Made by a program: the position numbers and the translations under genes. A stretch of DNA of 64,000 nucleotides, from positions 14,314,830 through 14,378,829 of the forward strand of contig CM064690.1 in NCBI GenBank assembly GCA_032717465.1, given 5' to 3'. The notes under the pieces are model-generated. The model was not told the DNA's origin and searched no databases. It saw only the letters and a program-made list of their open reading frames with translations. Of this stretch, positions 21,728 to 31,004 are shown piece by piece. This stretch comes from Coenobita brevimanus (lineage: Eukaryota; Arthropoda; Malacostraca; Decapoda; Coenobitidae). Each line of letters begins with the position of its first letter. The first letter of the stretch is position 1.

Positions 21728-22625
21728 ATGGCCTGTAGCTGCTCACCCCTCTTTAAGGAGACGGCCTGTAGCCGTTCTGAGGGTTCCAAGGAGACGGCCT
21801 GTAGCCGCTCCCGCCTTCCTCAGGAAACGGCCTGTAGCCGTTCGCCCCTCGCTAAGGAGATGGTCTGTAGCCATTCTGAAGGTGTTCTTCCTGAGACGGC
21901 CTGTAGCTGCTTAAACTCCCTCCTGAAGGAGATGGCCTCTAGATGCTCCCACCTTCGCCAGACGGCCTGAAGCTGCTCCAAAGGTGTTCCCCCTGAGATG
22001 GCCCGTAGCTGCTTGCCCCTCACTAAGGAGACGGCCTGTAGCCGCTCTGAGAGTAACAAGGAGACGACCTATAGCTGCTCCCGCCTTCGTCAGGAGACGG
22101 CCTGTAGCCGCTCCCGCCTTCGTCAGGAGATGGCCTGTAGCCGCTCCCGCCTTCATCAGATGGCCTGTAGCCGCTCTGAAAGTGTTCCCTCTGAGACAGC
22201 CTGTAGCTGCTTACCCCTCCTGAAGGAGACGGCCTGTAACTGCTCTGAGGGTAATGAGGGGACGGCCTGTAGCCGCTCTGAGGGTAACGAGGAGATGGCC
22301 TGTAGCCGCTCCCGCCTTCCCCAGACAGCCTGTAGCTGCTCGGAAGGTGTTCCCCCTGAGAAGGCCTGTAGCCGCTCAACACCCCTCCTGAAGGAGATGG
22401 CCTGTAGCCGCTCAACACCCCTCCTGAAGGAGACGGCCTGTAGCCGCTCCCACCTTCGTCAGACGGCCTGTAGCAGCTCCGAAGGTGCCCTTGGGTCTGC
22501 TGGCAGCCACCCACTCTCCCAGGCCACGGCCAGTAGCTGGGACTTGGTGACGGCCTGTAGCCACGCCCCCAGGAAGCCATGGCCAGTAGCTGGGCCTTAC
22601 AGCAGGAGGCGGCCTGTAGCCGCTC
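21728..22625 (+). repeat. Array of about 27 GGCCTGTAGCCGC cores, 5' LTR of D
   Basis: Core starts are 30, 33 or 36 bp apart (21730, 21763 and 21796 are 33 apart). The core contains CGGC...GCCG, a short inverted repeat around CTGTA. Spacers fall into a few types (TCTGAGGGTAAC-, TCCCGCCTTCGTCAG-, CACCCCTCCTGAAGG-like) that recur in mixed order, so the array grew by duplication of single units. The last few cores (after 22500) are altered to GGCCAGTAGCTGG. Confidence 0.92.
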
Positions 22626-23089
22626 CGCCACCTGGAACTGATGCCTGTTCCCCGACCCCTGACACAGAGGGAGTAGCGGGCGTAGAGGAGTATTGGAGAG
22701 GCCCTATAGTCTCACCCAGCCTCTGCTCCCTGTCTCTGGAGGAGACCTACCTGATGAACCCCAATGCAGACTGGTGCTGCAGCCCCTTCCTATCGGCGCC
22801 GCCAAGCCCCAGGGACCACAGCCCTCTAGAACCCCAGTCCGCTTCCAGAACTCCCGGGCAGGAACTCCCCACACCTCGATGGCAGAGGTTCCCATCCTCC
22901 AACAGGAGCCTGAACGACCAGTCCAGGCAATTGTTTGGCCCCAGCCCTGAGGGCCGCACTCCTGTCCCCAGCCCTGAGAGCATTGGACCTTTCGCCACCC
23001 ACAGCCCTGGACGAGAACGGACGCCCCTGCGCGTGGTCCCCTGGCTTCTAGGTACAGAGGCCCCCGGTGGCGCCCAGCCCCGTCAGTAG
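21998..23089 (+). CDS. Long open frame through 5' LTR array of D (unknown, possibly non-coding)
   Basis: A frame of 363 codons, in the same phase as the frames in LTRs B and C: the core reads TACSRS and units are mostly 11 residues ([11 protein letters not shown]). It continues into QLFGPSPEG and stops shortly before the AT-rich part. The frame is broken upstream of 21998 by frame changes in the array. No domain is recognised. Triplet spacing suggests past coding, but simple unit duplication could mimic it. Confidence 0.22.
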   Translation: MARSCLPLTKETACSRSESNKETTYSCSRLRQETACSRSRLRQEMACSRSRLHQMACSRSESVPSETACSCLPLLKETACNCSEGNEGTACSRSEGNEEMACSRSRLPQTACSCSEGVPPEKACSRSTPLLKEMACSRSTPLLKETACSRSHLRQTACSSSEGALGSAGSHPLSQATASSWDLVTACSHAPRKPWPVAGPYSRRRPVAAPPPGTDACSPTPDTEGVAGVEEYWRGPIVSPSLCSLSLEETYLMNPNADWCCSPFLSAPPSPRDHSPLEPQSASRTPGQELPTPRWQRFPSSNRSLNDQSRQLFGPSPEGRTPVPSPESIGPFATHSPGRERTPLRVVPWLLGTEAPGGAQPRQ

Positions 23090-23765
23090 CGGAGCTGTGG
23101 TGCCCCTCTGCCCGTGCACCTGACCGCCACGACGCCAGATTCAATCGGAGTGACAATAATTGTGTAATGTCAGTGATCAAGCAATGCAAAGGCATAATAG
23201 TGAATTGACCCTCTAGTGGAAGTCAGTGATAATATCAAAGTGGTGGAGAGAAGAGTAGATACAGTGAACAGTGTATGTGACCTGAGGGACGGAATAGTGA
23301 GCCGCCCCTCTGACAAGATTCAATAATAATATCAAAGTGGTGGAGTAAGTGACAGTGACTGTTTAGAAGCAAAAGACGAGTCGAAGGTAACGATGTAAAC
23401 ACGTTACCACCAGAAAATATCTCGTAATACTAAGATCATAACCAGACCTCAGTGCCTTACACAACCCTCCTCAGTGAGAAATTACCTTAACAACTCCACA
23501 CGTATAGAGAACCTGGACTTCCCTGATTAAAGACGCTCTGCCTCAAGTGCTATTCACTGTGACCCATAACAGTATCCTGCTAGATACTGCTAACCATATC
23601 CAGACATAAGAGTTTATAATCACCCAGTATACTTGTGCCTGTAACATCTACTCATTCCCCTGTCTGACTAAGCAATACACGCGTAAGGTTGTTGCCTGGA
23701 GTTTTTGTCTCCTGCCCTTCTCTTATTTGTCTAAGCCCCGGTCTCAAAAGAGAGCCCTGCTATAC

Positions 23766-23809
23766 GCTAGGCATTTACAGAACGGGAAGCCAAACCTAAA
23801 ACACCTAGC
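23766..23809. other. Terminal stem-loop, 5' LTR of D
   Basis: GCTAGGCATTT (23766-23776) faces AAACACCTAGC (23799-23809), six bases before the LTR end. The bottom pairs GCTAGG/CCTAGC replace GCGGG/CCCGC of LTR B. Confidence 0.65.
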
Positions 23810-23816
23810 ATTACAC

Positions 23817-23833
23817 TGGTGGACAGCGGTGGT
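23817..23833 (+). promoter_or_regulatory. Putative primer-binding site of element D
   Basis: TGGTGGACAGCGGTGG begins one base after the LTR. TGG pairs with the CCA end of a tRNA, and the rest would pair with CCACCGCTGTCCACCA. It resembles the 3' end of leucine-type tRNAs, but the exact primer was not identified. Confidence 0.6.
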
Positions 23834-23878
23834 TCTTGACTCAGGCATACGAGAGAGGTAATCAGGAATACCGGAAGA

Positions 23879-24769
23879 ATGGCAACCAAACCACGTGTGC
23901 AATTACCCAAGTTCGACTCCGAACAGTACGATGTTCACACTTATCTGGCGATTATTAAATCTTTGCTAGATATCGGTTTTGAAAACGACCAACAAAAAAT
24001 TTCAGTTACACTCCCACTGCTGGGCAAAGCGGCAGCTAATATAGCACCCAAAATCGTTCCAGAGCTCACCTGGCAGATTTTCACGAGACTCTTTATCCAG
24101 GCCATCACCCCATCACTAGGGAAAGTGGTGGCACTATCCCAACTGGATAGTTTGACCCTCGATGGGAACTTAGATGATACCCTAATCCGGGCAAGACGCC
24201 TGGTCACCACTGCCTACCCGGAGGCAGATAATGAAACCTGGGAACAACATACCTTTAATAATCTCCTGAGAGTGCTCCCCAGTGTAGTAAAAGAGCACTT
24301 TACGATCCATGACCTGACTGGAGACATGAATAAGGACATCCAACTGATACGGAGCCTCCTGACCTCCCGCCCTGCACCCCAGCAGATCAACGTGGTAAAG
24401 AAGTTTCCCACCAAAATTCCGGCTACCCCAGTCAAGTCACGTCCGCCTATGCCCCGTACCAGCCCCACCCCAGCACCCAGCCCTCCTAGGGCACACCCCA
24501 CACACCGGCACCCCACCCACAGGGAGAACCCTAACCTTATCTTAGTGAATCCCTGGGAATTCTCGGCGTGCAGCTCCAGGTGCCCACTGCACGATATCCG
24601 AGATCAATTAAAGGCTGCATGTCGGAAAGCTACCACCCCAGGCCAAAGCAAAGTCTCCTCTCTAGAGGACGAGGCAACAGAGGACGAACCTGCACCTATG
24701 GAGGAGACCGACCCCAGGGACCAGGAGCTGGAGCAAGAAGAAGGAGGCCCCAGACAGCTGGATTTTTAG
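23879..24769 (+). CDS. Gag-like protein of Gypsy element D
   Basis: The capsid precursor that would build the intracellular particle. A 296-codon frame with ATG 64 bp after the LTR end, open to TAG. Residues 1-170 are mostly helical by composition (VHTYLAIIKSLL, TWQIFTRLFIQAI), as in Ty3/Gypsy capsids; residues 175-215 are rich in Pro, Thr and His; the end is acidic (EDEATEDEPAPMEETD). No CCHC zinc knuckle is seen. The protease frame overlaps the end and lies in the -1 phase, fitting a gag-pol frameshift layout, although no convincing slippery heptamer was found. It is the best preserved frame of D. Confidence 0.75.
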   Translation: MATKPRVQLPKFDSEQYDVHTYLAIIKSLLDIGFENDQQKISVTLPLLGKAAANIAPKIVPELTWQIFTRLFIQAITPSLGKVVALSQLDSLTLDGNLDDTLIRARRLVTTAYPEADNETWEQHTFNNLLRVLPSVVKEHFTIHDLTGDMNKDIQLIRSLLTSRPAPQQINVVKKFPTKIPATPVKSRPPMPRTSPTPAPSPPRAHPTHRHPTHRENPNLILVNPWEFSACSSRCPLHDIRDQLKAACRKATTPGQSKVSSLEDEATEDEPAPMEETDPRDQELEQEEGGPRQLDF

Positions 24770-26460
24770 GCCCGCCCCCGCCCCTTTCCACGGTGGCGGG
24801 GGCCATTTCCCCCAAATATCGCCCCCCAGTTTACCACAAGATGAAGCTGAACGGGGTGAAAGCCAGACTTCTGGTCGATACGGGAGCGGCCAGGTCCTTT
24901 TTTTTTTTTTAATGCGAGGAAGAAGGAACCAAAGGCCACGAGCCCGCAATAACAGTTCCCTCCAAGAGAAAACAAAATACAATAGAGAGCCAAATTCAAG
25001 ATCCGATCATTACGAGATGCCTGGACACACTGCGTTTGAAAGACTGGAGATCATAGGCAAATACAGACAAAGGGAGACAGTTCCAGAGTTGACCTGTTGC
25101 ATAAATGAAGAACTGAGAGTAACGGTTAATTCTTGCATTAGAGAGTTGGACAGAAAAAGGATGAGAGTTTGCTGCTAGACGGGTGCTACCCGCCCGTCGT
25201 AGAGGTGGAGGAATGCATGCAGACAGTTCAGAGGAGCAGTGATCATTGAAGTAGCGATAGAAAAGAGATAAAGATGCAACAGTGTAACGAAGAGACAGAG
25301 GTTGAAGGGAGTCAGTAAGAGGAGGAGAGTTAATGAGACGAAAAGCCTTTGACTCCACCCTATTGAGAAGAGCTGTATATGGGGAGCCTCCCCACACATG
25401 AGAGTTGTACTCCACACAGGGGCGGATAAAACCCCTGTATAGAGTCGACAATTGTGCAGGGGTAAAGAAAGAACGGAGTCGGCTTAGCACACCTACAGTA
25501 ATCTCTTGGAAGCAGATTTTACAAGAGATGTAATATGATCTTTCCAAGATAAGTCCCGAGTAAATGAAACCCCAAGCATGTTCAAGGATGATGCAGGATT
25601 AAGCTGAATATTATTAAACATTAGTGGGTATACCTGTGGAAGATTTTGTCGGGTTGATAGGTGTAAGAACTGAGTCTTAGATGCATTAAAAACAACCAGA
25701 TTATTTTCCCCCCAGTCAGAGATACGAGCCAAGTCAGACATTAGGTGTGCCATAGCCTCATCCCTTGTTTGTTGAAGTAACTGTTGAGATGGGCGTTGCG
25801 GGAACTGAATGGAAAGGTGAAGGGTGGAGTCGTCAGTGTATGAGTGGATAGGGTTAGATGTACAGCTTAGAAGGTCATTGATGAATAAAAGGAAGAGAGT
25901 TGGTGATAGGACAGAGCCCTGAGGAACACCACTGTTGATAGATCTAGGAGAAGAACGATGGCCTTCTACAACAGCGGCTATAGAACGACCAGAAAGGAAG
26001 CTAGCGATGAAGGCACAGATAAAAGGAGAGAAACCGTAAGAGGGCAGTTTGGAAATTAAAGATTTATGCCAGACTCGATCGAAAGCCTTTGAGATATCGA
26101 GTGCAATGGCAAAGCTTTAGCCAAAGTCCCGAAAGGAGGATGACCAGGAGTCTGAAAGTAGGTGAGAAGATCGCCAGTGGAGCGTCCCTGACGGAACCAT
26201 TACTTCTTCCGTCACAAGTCGTCTTTTGGCTCCCTCCGCTCCACAGCTACTCACCTTGTGGATGTGGGGGATGGCCCCCTGCCCATCCGTGGGGAGACAC
26301 GGGCCCTAAGAGTCGACACCTACCAACCAGTGTCGACCCAACACCATGTTCATAATATTCGACTCTTCCTGACGAAATTACGACGGATACCTGGGACTGG
26401 ACCTGTTGCAGAAGTTAGGAGCCACCATAGATTGCCACAACAGACAGCTCCAGTTCCGTG
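24568..26460 (+). pseudogene. Aspartic protease of element D, split by LINE J2
   Basis: The protease frame starts in the -1 phase of gag and reaches KARLLVDTGAARS with the catalytic DTGA at 24877-24888. The poly-A end of a LINE follows at 24898. Past the LINE the homologous frame resumes at about 26200 with VDVGDGPLPIRGETRALRV and ends with a YLGLDLLQKLGA motif near 26390-26430, the usual C-terminal flap partner. After this comes a C-rich linker with stops in all frames that can be followed. The protease cannot be made from this copy. Confidence 0.8.
24898..26198 (-). mobile_element. Jockey-like LINE J2, copy 1, 5'-truncated
   Basis: The T-run at 24898-24910 is the poly-A tail of a minus-strand LINE. 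Reading from 26198 leftward: [17 protein letters not shown] start, a TAA at 26117-26119, the polymerase catalytic core as YTDD (25829-25840) instead of YADD, then LGVSFTRDLSWKDH, and the C-terminal LYRGFIRPCVEYNSHVWGG. It covers only the second half of the polymerase and the tail. A 5-base insertion near 25490 shifts the frame relative to copy 2. It interrupts the protease gene of D. Confidence 0.88.
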
Positions 26461-26808
26461 CACTACCCGACCCTACCCCCCGGGCCGTCTGCACCTGCAC
26501 ACCATGGCCCCAGCCGGAAGACTCCGCCCCCCTTTCCTCCCCTCCTCCCCCTTCTTCTCCCCCCACCGCCCCCCTTCTTTTCCTGCCACCGTTTCTGCTG
26601 CCGTTACCATTCCCCCCCACCATGAAGCTTGGGTGCCCCTTAACTGGCCCTCTGGCCCCTCCGTCCTATTTTCCCCACTCCTGCTGCCCGGAACCTCTCA
26701 GCCTGCCTTCTGCCCCCAACTTTTCTTCCCCCGCATCACACGGCAGTCTGGATTGCCAACCTCGCCCCCTCACCCCTCACCCTCCCAAAAGGGCTCATAA
26801 TCGGAGAG

Positions 26809-28420
26809 ATGGAGGAAGCCAAGCCCTGCGCCCCTTACCCCTCTCACTCCCCCGCCCCCCTGCCCCCTATCCCCGACCATCTCTCCGCCCATCAGTCAGA
26901 CACCCTCCGTCGCCTACTCCTGGATTTCCAGGATCTGTTTGCAGCAGGACCAGCTGACATCGGACACACCACCTACCTGGCTCATGAAATTCATACAACG
27001 GGCCCGCCGATCCGACAGCCATCCCGACAGAGGAACACCAAACAGCGGGAGGAGGAAGACCGCCAGGTGCAGGAGATGATCGAAGCTGGAGTCATCTCCC
27101 CCTCCACCAGCCCCTGGTCCTCCCCCGTTGTCCTTGTAAAAAAAGAGGATGGCACGATGCGGTTCTGTGTCGACTACTGCTGGCTTAACGACGTAACTAC
27201 CAAAGATGCCACTCCATTCCCACGCATAGACGATTCCCTGGATTCCCTGTATGAAGCCTCCTGGTTCTCTACCCTGGACTTCCAGTCGGGGTATTGGCAG
27301 GTCCCTGTGCGATAGGAAGATCGAGGCAAAACTGCTTTCTTGACCAGCAACAGGAAACATTATGAGATTAATGTCCTGCTGTTTAGCCTCTGCAATGCCC
27401 CTGCCACCTTCTCCAGGTTAATGGAATCCGTCCTCAGCGGTCTCACGTGGGAGATCTGCCTCGCATACGTGGACGACATCATTGTTTTCAGCCAGACCTG
27501 GGCCAACCACCTGCAGTGCCTCTGCCGGGTTTTTACCAGGATCTGACAGGCAGGCCTCAAACTCCAGCCCAACAAGTGCGTTTTAGCTGCCAGAACCGTC
27601 TCGATCCAGTGGCATGTCATCTCCCAGGCAGGCATATCTCCCGACCCTGACAAACTCCACGCCATCGTGGACATACCCCCACCACAGGACATTCACGGGA
27701 TCAGAGCCTTCCTTGGCTTGACGTCCTATTACCGCTGCTTCGTGAAGGGGTTTGCCCACTTCGCCAAACCACTCCACGACCTTACCCGTAAGGGGTAACT
27801 GTTCCTCTGGACGGATGAGAGACAAGCTGCCTTCCAGCAGCTTAAAGACAAGCTCGTTTCTGCCCCCATCATAGCCTTTCCCGACTATGCCCTCCTGTTC
27901 TGCCTCTATACCAACGTCTCCCTCCTTGCCATCAGTGCTGTGTTAGCGCAAGTCCAAGAGGGCCACGAACACATCATCGCCTGTGCCAGCGGTACCCGGA
28001 ATCAGGCGGAAAAAAACTATGCTACCACCAAGCAAGAATGCTTGGGCATCATCTGGGCACTTGAGCACTTCTGGGCATATCTCTCTGAGACCTAAGTCAC
28101 CATCATTATGGACCACCAATCCCTCCAATGGTTATGACAGTCCGACACCCACAACGCCCAGCTCATCCGATGGCGTGAAACCCTGGAGGAATTCAATTAC
28201 AAAATTTCATACCGCCCCGGCAAACTCCATACCAATGCGGATGCCCTCTCTCAGCTCCCCATCCACGTCGCCCAGCCAGAACCAGACCTCCTCCAACAGT
28301 GGCACCACAAGGAGCGGTCCCCTTGGATTCCCCACCACCTTTTCAAAAACTGTATCACCAGGGCGACCACCTCCTAACCCCGTCAGGTCATATCCTCCTA
28401 GCCCCTGACACAGCCCTCGA
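26809..28420 (+). pseudogene. Reverse transcriptase and RNase H of element D, several stops
   Basis: The polymerase would copy the element RNA into DNA. Motifs in order: EEDRQVQEMIEAGVISPSTSPWSSPVVLVKKEDGT is present in split form (26800-27150), FCVDYCWLN (normally a YRxLN), TLDFQSGYWQV, then a TAG at 27313, the LLFSLCNAPATF block, and the catalytic YVDD at 27466-27477. RNase H follows with YTNVS instead of the usual D-A-S, and QAEKNYATTKQE. In-frame stops lie near 27313, 27544, 27796, 28093 and 28135. This pattern is drift in a dead copy. Family order and the YVDD core place it in Ty3/Gypsy. Confidence 0.88.
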
Positions 28421-28457
28421 CGCCCTGTGACACCTTCACACCCACAACAGCATTCAC

Positions 28458-29309
28458 TTGGGTACAAAAAAACTGCTGCAGTCTTCAGTGACACCTACTA
28501 GGCGCCCAACCCTTCCGCCCTTGCCAAGGAAATTATCTAAACCTGCCACGCCTGCACCCTTGGTAAAGACCACCTGCACTGCAGGACCGGGCCATGTCAC
28601 CGCCCACAAACCCTGGCAGCTGTTAGCAATTGACGTGGTAGGACAATTACCTCCAGAATTGGGTTATAGATACGTTATCACTTTCATCAACACATATTCC
28701 AAATTCATTGTGGCCTGCCCAGCAAAGGAACACCACACTGTCGCAGTGGCTGACGCCCTCCTTTGGCACGTATTCCCCTATTTTGGCATTCCCCAAGCGA
28801 TCCACTCAGATAACGCGCCCGAATTCACTGGTAAGATCTGGAAGGAGCTGGCCCATATCTTCGGGTACAACATCTCCCACTCCTTCCCCTACTGGCCACA
28901 AGGAAATGCAGTATGTGAGCGCAGCCATCGTACACTGATGAATCAGCTCCGCACCCGAATAGAAGCCACTAAGAATGATGACTGGCCCGCCCATGTAAAA
29001 ATCGTACAATGGGGCATCAACTCCTGCCCCCGAGAGGACGGAATTTCTCCATATGAGCGAGTTTTTGGAGAAACGCCCCTCCTTCTGCCCCTTTGGCAAC
29101 ATCTACAACCCCCCACCTCCGCTCCCACGACGGACCCACTACACCACCTCAAATGCCACTTGACCCACCTCCAACACAACCTAGACCTCAGCCCCGACAC
29201 TGACTCCAACCCCTACAAACTGGGTGACAGTCATGATAGCCCAGCTCCCTATCCCCCACAAGCTCGCACCCAGCTTCATGGGACCCTACACCATCACCTG
29301 CATCCCTAA
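28458..29309 (+). pseudogene. Integrase of element D, frame-shifted at the GPY/F tail
   Basis: The enzyme that would insert the element DNA in the nucleus. A 283-codon frame holds the core: first acid in LLAIDVVG (about 28620), second in HSDNAPEF (about 28805), and Glu in VCERSHRTLMNQL (about 28915), a D-D-35-E spacing. The zinc-binding N-terminal part lies in another frame around 28430-28560 and is worn. At about 29222 the frame changes; the next frame carries PSFMGPYTI, the GPY/F module typical of many Gypsy integrases. It is broken but recognisable. Confidence 0.88.
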
Positions 29310-29339
29310 CCCCTATCAGGTCACTGTTAACTACCACGA

Positions 29340-30060
29340 CACTCCTCGCACCCACTGAAACTGGCACGTGCACCCCTTCCGCACTTTTGCCCCCCACCGC
29401 CCCGGCCCCACGCCCCATCCCACCCTCTACTCCCGCGCCACCCCCTCCTGCTACCTACGACTGCTACATCTCCTCCTTCCCATCCCCCTTGCCGCCCCCT
29501 CCCCCGCCACTTCTGCCTCACCGGCTGTCATGCTGCAGCACACTTCACCTGACAACCCATAGACACCACCAAGACCCCGCTGCTCCCCCACCACTTCTCT
29601 ACCCGCCACTCCCTCCCTCGCACCCAGCACCACGTGTCCCGCCCCCACCCCCACCTCAGCCATCACCCACCGCCGCCCCCACACCCTCCAGCCCACTGCC
29701 CACACACACCACCACTCCCAACTCCCCACGCCCTGCCCCAACCACCCCACGCCCACCCGTATGTGCCCCACGCTCCTCACGCCCACGCCAACCCCCCACA
29801 ACCACATCACCACCCACACCTACCCTCAAAACAACCACCACACACTCCGAGCGCCTCTCCCGCCCACCTGCCCAATACACCCACTCTCCCACCCTGCCCA
29901 CCTTGCCACAAAATCACACTCCCACCCCTGTCTAAACCATCTCACACTCATGATACATCAAGCACAAATCCCAGCCACCTACACTCCCCCAAGATGCCAC
30001 GCCGCATTACCCCAGCATAAAACCCGACACTCACCATCTATCTCAAGCATTCAACACCAT
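29340..30060. repeat. C- and A-rich low-complexity region after integrase
   Basis: Roughly 700 bp of CCACC-, CACAC- and CCCCG-type sequence with few G on this strand. It yields long overlapping frames on both strands (Pro, His and Thr on one, Gly and Val on the other) with no domain. The position is where an envelope gene would sit, but nothing of that kind is recognised. Confidence 0.75.
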
Positions 30061-31004
30061 ACCACACCACGGGCAACAACTACCACCATGAAAATACAGC
30101 GAGCTGTATGGGCACCATCACTAGGACATAACCAGCAAGTCAGAGGACCACACCACTTTCTCCAACTCCTCTGCTCCTCCACCACCACATCCACCCTCAT
30201 CCTCACATGCGATGAGGAACAGGACGAGAACACCACCACCACACCCTGGTACGCCCTCCTTCGACACTTGCAGCTAGTCTTTGGCACCCATGATACGCAA
30301 GTCTACCACCTCCAGTCACGCAGATGTAAATTTTTCCCAGCAAACGGTGGTAAAATGCAATATAGTGCCCCCGAGAATACCAAGACACCCCGACAAGGAG
30401 CCCACAGAGGAGCAATGACGGCATGCTGGGACTCGGATCGACAACGGCCTAAGTCAGCCTGGGCCGTGCGCCCCTGTGACCCGGAGCTCGCCCGCTGTTA
30501 CCATAGCAGGAATACCAAACTACCTTCCGGGCGCACCTTCCCCAACCAGCTAAGGTGTGGAGCTGCCTATCCAGCTCCTGCTAGCACCCCAGAGACGGCC
30601 TGTAGCTGCTCCCGCATTTGTCAGGAGACAGCCTGTAGCCGCTCTGAAGGTGTCTTCCTTGAGACGGCCTTTAGCCGCTCGCCCCTCGCTAAGGAGATGG
30701 CCTGTAGCTGCTCTGAGGGTAATCAGGAGACGGCCTGTAGCCGCTTTGAGGGTAATCAGGAGACGGCCTGTAGCCGCTCTGAAGGTGTTCTTCCTGAGAC
30801 AGCCTGTAGCTGCTCAAACCCCCTCCTGAAGGACACGGCCTGTAGTCACTCCCGCCTTCACCAGATGGCCTGTAGCCGCTCCGAAGGTGTTCCGCCTGAG
30901 ACGGCCTGTAGCCGCACACCCCTCCTGAAGGAGACGGCCTGTAGCCGCTCTGAAGGTAATGAGGAGACGGCCTGTAGCCACTCAACACCCCTCCTGAAGG
31001 AGAC

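Larger units (their letters stand above)
21492..23815 (+). repeat. 5' LTR of element D
   Basis: 2324 bp, from TGTAAAATGC to CTAGCATTACA; the ends form a short inverted repeat TGTAA/TTACA. It matches 30349-35386 (after removal of the LINE) closely, most of all over the last kilobase. It contains the stem-loop 21692-21711, about 27 cores, the GGCCC block and the terminal stem-loop 23766-23809. Confidence 0.9.

Noticed and set aside
21728..22625. CRISPR-like look of regularly spaced GGCCTGTAGCCGC repeats
   Set aside because: The window is eukaryotic, repeats are only about 13 bp and degenerate, spacers recur rather than being unique, and no cas gene is near. The array is part of an LTR.
29340..30060. 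Possible envelope gene after integrase
   Set aside because: No signal peptide, membrane span or cysteine pattern was found; the sequence is low-complexity on both strands.
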